In this document: positions 1 through 5,429 of the stretch, one piece after another | How the letters are laid out: each line of letters starts with the position of its first letter | How positions within the stretch are numbered: position 1 is the stretch's first letter | NCBI GenBank assembly: GCA_020052975.1 | Contig: JAGVOC010000064.1 | Location: 1-5,429 of the forward strand | Source of the DNA: Desulfobacterales bacterium | GTDB taxonomy: Bacteria > Desulfobacterota > Desulfobacteria > Desulfobacterales > RPRI01 | DNA length: 5,429 nucleotides | Direction: 5' to 3' | Made by a program: the position numbers and the translations under genes | Notes under the pieces: generated by a model | Told to the model about the DNA's origin: nothing | Database searches by the model: none | Seen by the model: only the letters and a program-made list of their open reading frames with translations

Positions 1-105
1 ACCATGACGCTATCGAAGAACGAAACGTTAAATCAAAAACACCTAAGAAAACCAATGCCCTTTAATAACCGAATTTACAGGAAAGAAAAGACTTGATCTG
101 CTTCT

Positions 106-465
106 CTAAGATGATAATATTTTTTGGAATAATGCATCTATGTCAAAAGGCTTACTTATAATACCTGCTGCTAAGCTGCCTATATTTTTATCTGCTCGTA
201 ACGTATCTATATCCAGCGTGCCGGATATAATGAACGCAGCGCATCGAGGGTTTTTGTTTTTTATCCTTTTCAATAGATCAACCCCGGTTAAGCCTTTCAT
301 TTTATAATCAAAAAAACAGACATCATACCAATTTTTCTCAATAAGGAGCGCCCCTTCCGCGCTGTCCGATGTATTATCAACAATATACCCCTCCTCACGA
401 ATGAGCATGGCCAATGAATTACTTACGCTCGCATCATCATCTACTATCAGGATTTTTTTATGCAT
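106..465 (-). CDS. Stand-alone receiver-domain response regulator (CheY-like)
   Basis: A single receiver (REC) domain of 119 aa with no output domain. It should accept a phosphoryl group from a histidine kinase and signal through protein contacts in the cytoplasm. The key residues are visible: the acidic cluster D9-D10-D11 after the first strand (ILIVDDD), phosphoacceptor D53 in CFFDYKM, the switch hydroxyl S81 in IISGT, and K105 followed by proline in SKPF. The aromatic switch position before SKPF seems to be isoleucine (GIISKPF), which is less usual. The start is supported by an AGAGG-type ribosome binding site about 8 nt upstream and by an ATGCATAA overlap (8 nt) with the stop of the upstream kinase. 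The overlap implies translational coupling, so the kinase is its likely phosphodonor. The target is unknown: no effector domain or downstream gene is visible. The family call is secure and the role is inferred. Confidence 0.93.
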   Translation of the reverse strand: MHKKILIVDDDASVSNSLAMLIREEGYIVDNTSDSAEGALLIEKNWYDVCFFDYKMKGLTGVDLLKRIKNKNPRCAAFIISGTLDIDTLRADKNIGSLAAGIISKPFDIDALFQKILSS

Positions 466-2785
466 CTTTCTGCCTCTGTATCGGTAAAGTTATTGTTACC
501 GTTGTCCCTCTTCCCTTATCGCTTTCAATGGATATCGACCCGTCATGTAACTTGATCACAAGATTGCATACAGCTAAGCCCAGGCCGATGCCTTTTGTTC
601 TAGTGGTAAAGAATGGTTCGAAAACCTTCTTTAAATGCTCCTTTTCTATCCCCTCCCCATTGTCTTTTATAGAAACAGACACGAGGGAATCGTTAACCTG
701 AGATTCGATATCCATTATTCCGGCGTTTTTGTTTAGCGCGTCGAAGGCGTTATTCAAGATGTTGCTGAATACCTCTTTCATTTGAAGAGGGTCTGCCTCA
801 ATGGAGAGATCTTTTGTCTGATCTATTTTCATGTTAACAGTTATGTTTTGACCCGGACGCCTACCCCTCTCCACGTCAATACATTCTTTAAGGATGCTGT
901 TTATCTTAACAATTTGGAAGCGCCCTATTTTTATTTTTGAATATGATAAAACATTATTTATTGTCTGATCAGCTTCTGAAATTCTCTTATCGATAGTACG
1001 TAAGTCTCCTTCAATCCGGGGATCTTTGATCATTTTTTTAATGTGGTATGTTGACAATCCTATGTCAGCTAATGGGTTGCGCAACTCGTGCGCGACGGTA
1101 GCAGCCAGAGTTCCTATATCAGAAAGCCTCTTTGCCCTATCAATTTCCTTTAGCGCTGATGTTAATTCCTGCACTTTTTCATGCACGAGTTTTTCTAGCA
1201 TGTCTTTATCTCTTTTTAAAACCTCCTCGGCCTTCTTCAGAGAGGTAATATCCTGAGTAATTCCGAAACCGGCAAGCAGAGCGCCTTTCTCGTCAAACTC
1301 CAAATACGCTTTTTCCCGCACCCATTTTACCTTGCCGTCCACAATGATTCTGTGTTCAATATCATAATCCTCACCCGTCATGCCCGCCTTCCATTTCTTA
1401 TCAACGTAATCGCGGTCATCGGGATGGACTATGGAAAGGAATATTTCGTATGTCAAGGGCGTCCCATTCGGGACACCGAAAATACGGTAGTTTTCCTCGG
1501 ACCAAACAAGCTCGTTTCGCTGAACATTCAGCCGCCAGTTCCCAATGTTTCCCACAGCCTGGGCACGCTTTAAGTCTTCCTGGCTTGCCCGCAATGCTGC
1601 TTCGAACTGCTTTCGTGCGTCGATCTCCTTGTTCAAATCATCACGCGAAGCGGTGGTCGTCTGTAAATCATTGGTCATCTTATCAAACGCTCTGGAAAGC
1701 TGTCCGATTTCGTCCTTCTGATTGCTAACGATTTTATAGTCCAAGTTTCCGCTTCCTACAATCTGGGTGTCTTTAACGAGTTTGTTTATAGGACGAGCCA
1801 TAGACTCTGAAAAAAGCAATGTCGTTACGCAGGTCAGAATGAAAATATAAAACAGGCTCAGCAGAAATAATTTGCGCAATTTTTCTACGTCAGCGAATGC
1901 TTCCCGAGTATCTATTTTAGCAACAATTCCCCAGCCTAAAGAAGGTATATGTCGCCAGGCCGCGATGACTTTTTGCATCCGGTAATCAATCGACAGGCCG
2001 GCTCCGGTCCTGCCTTGCACAGCTTCCTGAATAGGAATACCGGTTTTTGAGCCAATTGTTATTCTTCTGTTAAGGGATGAGCCAGAATCATGCCTGAGAG
2101 GATTTAAATACAGCACCTCATTTCCGATTTTCTTACCCAATAGAGCTTCTCCCGTTTTGCCCAAACCGGTCACGTCCTGAATAAGGCCATAAAACTGGTC
2201 AATGTACATCTCAAAAATGATCACTCCTGTAAAAACGTCATTAAGATCAACAATCGGAGCAGAAACCAGAATTGATAACTTATTGCCGTGAGCTTTGTTA
2301 AAAAATATATCCGTGATATAGATCCTGTTTTTACCTTCCGTAAAACTCTTTTGCTCGGGATCTGGAAGAATACTTAATAATACACTTGAGTCGACCACTC
2401 TGCGCGAGTAAACAATCTTGCCCTCATGATTAACCAGCATGATATCAGCCAAACCTAAAGCTGCCTGCGTCACGGATAATTGGTTATCAAGCATCTTCCA
2501 AGCTGCACGGAATTCCGGGTCATCTCTCTTGTCGGCAAGATTGGTCAAAACGGAAAGATAGCGCTTAATATTATAAAATCCCTGAGCCACCTCTATATTA
2601 GCTTTAAGCGAGGCAACGTATGTCTCTATCTTGTCCGCCTTAAAAAAGGCGATATCTTGCAATGCTGAAATATGCCCGGCCTTCAGGGAATTTTCATAAT
2701 TCCTGAAGGTTAAGGCGCCGATAAAAAACATGGGGATCAAAGCAAACGTCAAAAATAGAATGATAAGTCTCAATTTTATAGACAT
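458..2785 (-). CDS. Membrane sensor histidine kinase (Cache-like, HAMP, PAS, HisKA, HATPase_c)
   Basis: A 775-aa hybrid-free sensor kinase. Residues 5-26 form a first membrane helix. Residues about 30-303 are a large extracytoplasmic region that looks like a double-Cache sensor (conserved features include LVNHEGKIVYSR and GWGIVAKIDTREAF). Residues about 304-327 are a second membrane helix, followed by a HAMP domain (about 328-380, RPINKLVKDT, KDEIGQLSRAFDKM). A short coiled coil leads to a PAS/PAC domain (about 405-518, with NIGNWRLN, HPDDRDYV and GFGITQDIT). The HisKA domain has the phosphoacceptor H566 in HELRNPL. The ATPase domain has an N box (NILNNAFDAL, 675-684), G1 DNGEGI (708-713), F box FEPFF (722-726) and G2 GIGLGLAV (732-739). 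All catalytic boxes are intact. The start is supported by GAGGG at 2800-2796, about 10 nt upstream. It overlaps the response regulator by 8 nt, forming a two-gene operon. The ligand cannot be read from the sequence. Confidence 0.95.
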   Translation of the reverse strand: MSIKLRLIILFLTFALIPMFFIGALTFRNYENSLKAGHISALQDIAFFKADKIETYVASLKANIEVAQGFYNIKRYLSVLTNLADKRDDPEFRAAWKMLDNQLSVTQAALGLADIMLVNHEGKIVYSRRVVDSSVLLSILPDPEQKSFTEGKNRIYITDIFFNKAHGNKLSILVSAPIVDLNDVFTGVIIFEMYIDQFYGLIQDVTGLGKTGEALLGKKIGNEVLYLNPLRHDSGSSLNRRITIGSKTGIPIQEAVQGRTGAGLSIDYRMQKVIAAWRHIPSLGWGIVAKIDTREAFADVEKLRKLFLLSLFYIFILTCVTTLLFSESMARPINKLVKDTQIVGSGNLDYKIVSNQKDEIGQLSRAFDKMTNDLQTTTASRDDLNKEIDARKQFEAALRASQEDLKRAQAVGNIGNWRLNVQRNELVWSEENYRIFGVPNGTPLTYEIFLSIVHPDDRDYVDKKWKAGMTGEDYDIEHRIIVDGKVKWVREKAYLEFDEKGALLAGFGITQDITSLKKAEEVLKRDKDMLEKLVHEKVQELTSALKEIDRAKRLSDIGTLAATVAHELRNPLADIGLSTYHIKKMIKDPRIEGDLRTIDKRISEADQTINNVLSYSKIKIGRFQIVKINSILKECIDVERGRRPGQNITVNMKIDQTKDLSIEADPLQMKEVFSNILNNAFDALNKNAGIMDIESQVNDSLVSVSIKDNGEGIEKEHLKKVFEPFFTTRTKGIGLGLAVCNLVIKLHDGSISIESDKGRGTTVTITLPIQRQKDA

Positions 2786-2861
2786 AGTAATTCTGCCCTC
2801 TATATTCTACATCTCTTTCATTCTAAACCATTTACCATCTTTATTATCCCCAAAATCATCA

Positions 2862-2878
2862 CGCAGTACCTACACCAA
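2862..2878 (-). promoter_or_regulatory. Possible sigma-54-type (-24/-12) promoter for the kinase/regulator operon
   Basis: On the minus strand the sequence TTGGTGTAGGTACTGC has GG (2876-2875) and GC (2864-2863) separated by exactly 10 nt, the defining spacing of sigma-54 promoters. The TTGG and CTGC blocks match the consensus fairly well, but the middle CACG block is not matched. It lies 78 bp upstream of the kinase start codon, leaving a plausible leader. No convincing sigma-70 pair with 16-18 bp spacing was seen in the same region. A GG-N10-GC match can occur by chance, so this is a weak call. Confidence 0.25.
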
Positions 2879-2914
2879 CGGTCATCCAAACGTCTAAATG
2901 AATATTTTTTTGTT

Positions 2915-2995
2915 ATTCTTCGAATGAAACATCATCTGGCAGTCGAAAGTATGTAGACACACTTTCTTGCATCTTCTATTAGGAATTCTCGAATG
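2915..2995. repeat. Two ATTC-N(2-3)-GAAT dyads, possible operator pair
   Basis: Two closely related short elements lie in the same orientation in the intergenic region: ATTCTTCGAATG at 2915-2926 and ATTCTCGAATG at 2985-2995. They differ by one base and start 70 bp apart. Each has ATTC and GAAT arms in inverted orientation. They lie upstream of the possible promoter of the kinase operon, where an activator or repressor could bind. The elements are short, and binding by a regulator is inference only. Confidence 0.3.
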
Positions 2996-3019
2996 GTTTA
3001 TTTTAACATAAAATTAACC
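2995..3019. repeat. AT-rich imperfect inverted repeat (11-bp arms)
   Basis: The arms GGTTTATTTTA and TAAAATTAACC are inverted copies with one mismatch around a 3-nt centre (ACA). The dyad starts at the last base of the second ATTC/GAAT element and ends 10 bp before the terminator palindrome. It is not followed by a U tract on either strand, so it does not look like a terminator. It could be an operator or simply AT-rich chance symmetry. Confidence 0.3.
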
Positions 3020-3029
3020 TCATATAAAC

Positions 3030-3059
3030 AAGAACAGGCTGATCGATCAGCCTGTTCTT
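3030..3059 (-). terminator. Intrinsic terminator: perfect 30-bp palindrome
   Basis: The half-site AAGAACAGGCTGATC is followed directly by its exact reverse complement. As RNA it folds into a 13-bp stem with a UCGA loop. It begins 22 bp downstream of the stop codon of the AsmA-like gene. In the minus direction the stem ends in GUUCUU and runs into GUUUAUAU, a U-rich though not uniform tail, and the stem is preceded by A residues. In the plus direction the following bases are CCCTGT, so termination should favour the minus strand. It separates the ODP/kinase/AsmA-like operon from the kinase/regulator operon. Confidence 0.8.
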
Positions 3060-3081
3060 CCCTGTTTAGCAAAGCATAACT

Positions 3082-4044
3082 CTACTTCAATTTATCTGTT
3101 ATCTCGTAGATGACTCCGGACGCTACCTCGGGCTTGGGAAGCCCTAACTTACGCGCGGAAACGGTGATTTCAGTGGTTGAAGCATCGAGTTTCTTAAGTT
3201 TTAGGGTAACACCTGCGCCTTTAACTTCGGCGTTTATAATGCCCTTGGGTCTATTCTCCCTTTTAACTACCCCCATCTGTTTGAGCACCTGCAATCCAGC
3301 ATCATATGCCTTATCCATTGTTGCGTTAAAAGAATCTTGGGCATAGTCTTTACCGGTAAAACTCAATACAGCAGCAACAGGCAAAGCCGCCGCTCCGGTC
3401 AACATGGATGCAGCATATACTTTAAGCCCATGGATACCTGCCGCCTTTAATGGTTCGGAGATCATCAATACAATAAGCTGTTCGACACTGGTAATATTCT
3501 TGTAACTCTTCTTGAGATCTACCTCGTATACCTTGACAGTCGGCTGGCCCTCAACGCTATAATCCTTGCTGACTATCCTGCCTATAGCTAAATTCGCAAG
3601 GTCGATCCGTATCGCAATCTCTTTTGCGGGTTTTTTTGCTTCTTTCTCCGGAGCTTTTGCCTTCTGCTCCTCAATTATCTTAAGAGAATCCACGTTAAGC
3701 TTGCCTTCTTTATTCTTGACCATAACTACTTCTTTGAGTTCTAAGTCTATCATTTTAATATGGACCTTGCCTGTTATGAGCGCTCCCAGGTCATAGTCAA
3801 TACTCATTTTAGGAATATCAATAAGGATATCCTTTGGGAATCCTTTAGGATTATACATTTGGAAATTGGATATTTTGGCCGATTGCCTTATTACGCTTAA
3901 AGAAAAGCCGCCTATTGTTACAGGGGCGCCTGTTACGCTGCTTGCAACCGTGCCGATGAGCGATTTGATAAGAAAATCCCTGGTCAAACAAAATCCAAAG
4001 ATGAGGACAATTACCAGAATTATGAACTTGATCTTTTTCCGCAT
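3082..4044 (-). CDS. AsmA-like envelope protein with a DUF3568-like C-terminus
   Basis: A 320-aa protein whose precise function I do not recognise. Residues 6-25 are a single N-terminal membrane helix after a basic start (MRKKIK), so the rest should be periplasmic. Residues about 26-125 resemble the N-terminus of AsmA/DUF748-type proteins (TGAPVTIGGFSLS, then MYNPKGFPKDILIDIPKM, then KEGKLNVDSL), a family tied to envelope lipid transport and outer-membrane homeostasis. Residues about 126-143 are a Lys/Ala/Glu/Pro linker. A second short beta-rich part follows (about 144-205), then a hydrophobic segment (about 209-230, including MLTGAAALPVAAV). The C-terminal part (about 231-320; SFNATMDKAYDAGLQVL, GAGVTLKLKKLDAST) resembles DUF3568-type small lipoproteins. 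The protein is much shorter than E. coli AsmA. Its start is fixed by a strong ribosome binding site. It sits 43 nt after the soluble kinase gene, with no terminator seen between them, so co-transcription is likely. Confidence 0.8.
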   Translation of the reverse strand: MRKKIKFIILVIVLIFGFCLTRDFLIKSLIGTVASSVTGAPVTIGGFSLSVIRQSAKISNFQMYNPKGFPKDILIDIPKMSIDYDLGALITGKVHIKMIDLELKEVVMVKNKEGKLNVDSLKIIEEQKAKAPEKEAKKPAKEIAIRIDLANLAIGRIVSKDYSVEGQPTVKVYEVDLKKSYKNITSVEQLIVLMISEPLKAAGIHGLKVYAASMLTGAAALPVAAVLSFTGKDYAQDSFNATMDKAYDAGLQVLKQMGVVKRENRPKGIINAEVKGAGVTLKLKKLDASTTEITVSARKLGLPKPEVASGVIYEITDKLK

Positions 4045-4049
4045 TTTGT

Positions 4050-4058
4050 ACCTCCTTT
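4050..4058 (-). promoter_or_regulatory. Strong Shine-Dalgarno site of the AsmA-like gene
   Basis: AAAGGAGGT, a near-complete complement of the 16S rRNA 3' end, lies 5 nt upstream of the ATG at 4044. It fixes the start codon. It is much stronger than the sites of the other genes here, so this protein may be made at a higher level than the kinase encoded just upstream on the same presumed transcript. Confidence 0.85.
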
Positions 4059-4087
4059 ATTAGCCCTTAGGCATTTGGGAAGCCTAT

Positions 4088-4951
4088 CTATGGCTTTTTT
4101 GCAGGAATGGTGAAACAAAAAGTGCTGCCTTTGCCGACTTCGCTTTCTACCCAAATCTTGCCGCCATGGGCTTCTACGGCAAGCTTACAAAACGTCAGAC
4201 CCAAACCGTGGCCAAGCCTTGCCCGGCTGTCTTGGACCTGGGCAAACTTTTCAAAGATCTTTTCACGATATTCATTGGCTATACCAGGGCCTGAATCTCT
4301 AACCTCTATATAAAGATCACTATTTTCATTCCGGCAATCTACTTTCACTATAACGCTGCCATTTTCCGGCGTGTATTTTATCGCGTTGCTTATTAAGTTG
4401 GCTATAACACGTTTTATCAGAACCTTGTCAGCCGAAATACCTGGGATCTCGCAATCGGCCTCCAGAGAAACAGACTTACTTTGCCTTGACGCACTGATCT
4501 GCATCTGTCGGACCACTTCTCGCACTAGTTCTTGGAGCCTGAAATTTTCATAGTTTAACTTAAGTTCGCCCTCTTCCATTTTGTTGATATCCAAAAGGTT
4601 GGCGATCATCATCTTTAATTCTTCGCTAGAGTCAAAGGCTTGCTTCAAACAATCGCTTTCATCTTTAGAAAGTTTTTCATTGCACAACAACTGTAGCAAC
4701 TGAAGATTTCCTGAAACCGCCGCCAGCGGATTATTCAAATCATGGACGATCATATGGGTAAGGCTGTCTTTGAGATCTTCAAGCTTCTTTACCTGAAGCT
4801 GCAGCTTATGCATCCTAGCCACGGTCTTATGGACCATCTCCCTTTCCCTGCGGGTTATGAAATTCAGAGCCTGAATGATAAGGTCCTTGTCATGGGCACC
4901 GCGCGAAAGGCTTGAGACCTGGATCCTCAATTTTGCGATCTCATCATGCAT
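4088..4951 (-). CDS. Soluble sensor histidine kinase (HisKA, HATPase_c), probable partner of the ODP protein
   Basis: A 287-aa kinase with no membrane helix and no recognisable PAS, GAF or other input domain. Residues 1-60 are charged and heptad-like, consistent with a coiled coil or helical signalling stalk. The HisKA domain has phosphoacceptor H70 in HDLNNPL. The ATPase domain shows the N box (NLISNAIKYTP, 185-195), G1 DSGPGI (219-224), F box IFEKFAQ (232-238) and G2 GHGLGLTF (247-254), all intact. Its ATG lies inside the end of the ODP gene (ATGCATGA, 8-nt overlap), so the two are translationally coupled, and a GGCGAGG ribosome binding site precedes it. Upstream, its frame is closed by a stop at 4981-4979, so a longer start is excluded. 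With no sensor of its own, it is best explained as taking its signal from the ODP protein (inference). No response regulator is adjacent in the window. Confidence 0.93.
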   Translation of the reverse strand: MHDEIAKLRIQVSSLSRGAHDKDLIIQALNFITRREREMVHKTVARMHKLQLQVKKLEDLKDSLTHMIVHDLNNPLAAVSGNLQLLQLLCNEKLSKDESDCLKQAFDSSEELKMMIANLLDINKMEEGELKLNYENFRLQELVREVVRQMQISASRQSKSVSLEADCEIPGISADKVLIKRVIANLISNAIKYTPENGSVIVKVDCRNENSDLYIEVRDSGPGIANEYREKIFEKFAQVQDSRARLGHGLGLTFCKLAVEAHGGKIWVESEVGKGSTFCFTIPAKKP

Positions 4952-5429
4952 GGCCGGCCTCGCCTTTCTCTTTACCGATCAAATCTAATCCACATTCCAG
5001 ATTGCGCAAGTGCATAATACATTTGCCTATCATGTCTCCCTGAATAACGGAACCGTGTTGAGGAAGGATCAACTTAATGTCAAGCTTCTCAAATTTGTCC
5101 ATAACGAAATTCAAATGCTTCCGGCTTGGCATATAGTTAACATGGAAAGCATCCATCTGCTCTTCGTATCCTTCGCGCGCATAAATATTCCAGTCGAGAG
5201 ATGTGGCAGCAAAAATATCCGAAGAAAACAGTAGTTTGTCCTTCTCGTCGTAGGTAGCAAAGGCCCCTGGAAAATGGCAAAAAGGAGTATCGATAAATCT
5301 AAGTATGCGCCCGCTTTTTAATTTAAGTTCATTATCACTGCTGTCCGGTAAAACTTTTAGAAGAGCGTTAATTGCGGGTCATCCCGCTTGAGTCTTAAAA
5401 TAATGTTAGATGTGGCCTTTAACAGCTCA
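4944..5429 (-). CDS. Oxygen-binding di-iron (ODP) MBL-fold protein, 3' part, with apparent frameshift
   Basis: The C-terminal two-thirds or so of a flavodiiron-like metallo-beta-lactamase-fold protein; the 5' end is outside the window. From 5378 down to the stop at 4946-4944 the frame encodes the family's hallmark block: CHFPGAFATYD with ligand His (5276-5274), LFSSDIFAA with ligand Asp (5219-5217), MPSRKHLNFV, PQHG with ligand His (5057-5055), then LECGLDL. These match di-iron ligand positions known from rubredoxin:oxygen oxidoreductase-type domains. This frame meets a stop at 5381-5379, and there is no ATG, GTG or TTG before 5156, which lies inside the fold. The other frame (5428-5360) reads ELLKATSNIILRLKRDDP, which fits the segment usually following the HxExDH(S/G) motif. 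A one-base deletion near 5376-5378 would rejoin them. No flavodoxin domain follows, so it is probably a sensor or reductase of the ODP-only type. It may be a pseudogene or a sequencing error. Confidence 0.75.

Noticed and set aside
1..96. Plus-strand open frame from the window edge to a TGA at 94-96, encoding about 30 lysine-rich residues
   Set aside because: It is too short, has no recognisable domain and no visible ribosome binding site inside the window. It might be the end of a convergent gene but cannot be supported.
414..701. Plus-strand open frame of 95 codons
   Set aside because: It lies antisense to the response regulator and the catalytic domain of the membrane kinase, whose motifs are all on the minus strand. 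The other plus-strand frames inside the kinase and AsmA-like genes were rejected for the same reason.
2821..2880. Sigma-70 promoter using GATAAT (minus strand) as the -10 box
   Set aside because: No acceptable -35 box is found 16-18 bp upstream.
4045..4087. Terminator between the soluble kinase and the AsmA-like gene
   Set aside because: Only a 4-bp AGGC/GCCT stem with no U tract is visible, which is too weak for termination.
4944..5156. A separate 70-aa gene starting at the ATG at 5156
   Set aside because: This ATG lies inside the metallo-beta-lactamase fold; the same frame continues upstream with the ligand His and Asp motifs, so it is an internal methionine.
5357..5428. The 3' end of a separate upstream gene ending at TAA 5359-5357
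   Set aside because: The encoded segment fits the ODP domain just before the preserved part, and the ODP frame has no start of its own. A frameshifted single gene explains both facts, though the alternative is not fully excluded.

Overview
All five protein genes in this window lie on the minus strand, so transcription runs from high to low coordinates. The window is a signal-transduction locus from a Gram-negative bacterium. The AsmA-like protein implies a cell envelope with an outer membrane. Its combination of an AsmA-like N-terminus with a DUF3568-like C-terminus resembles proteins of uncultured lineages such as Candidatus Omnitrophota. That placement is an inference from memory of protein style, not a database result.

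Layout, in order of transcription. (1) 5429-4944: the 3' part of a metallo-beta-lactamase-fold protein of the oxygen-binding di-iron (ODP, flavodiiron-like) family. It runs off the window and carries an apparent one-base frameshift near 5357-5381. (2) 4951-4088: a soluble sensor histidine kinase (287 aa) whose start codon overlaps the ODP stop by 8 nt. (3) 4044-3082: a membrane-anchored AsmA-like protein (320 aa), 43 nt downstream of the kinase and preceded by a near-perfect ribosome binding site. (4) 3059-3030: a perfect 30-bp palindrome with a U-rich tail, read as the terminator of this first operon. (5) 3029-2786: a control region with several small dyads and a possible sigma-54-type promoter. 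(6) 2785-458: a membrane histidine kinase (775 aa; Cache-like sensor, HAMP, PAS, HisKA, HATPase). (7) 465-106: a stand-alone receiver-domain response regulator, overlapping the kinase by 8 nt. Positions 1-105 hold nothing I can assign.

There are thus two signalling modules. The first couples a di-iron redox/oxygen-binding protein to a cytoplasmic kinase with no sensor domain of its own, so the ODP protein is the natural candidate for its input. The second is a classical periplasm-sensing kinase with a partner CheY-like receiver that has no output domain. No DNA-binding output protein is present, so both pathways must act through partners outside the window or by protein-protein contact. The most interesting points are the split ODP/kinase sensor, the frameshift in the ODP gene, and the AsmA/DUF3568-like fusion, which seems to carry a lipoprotein signal that has lost its cysteine.
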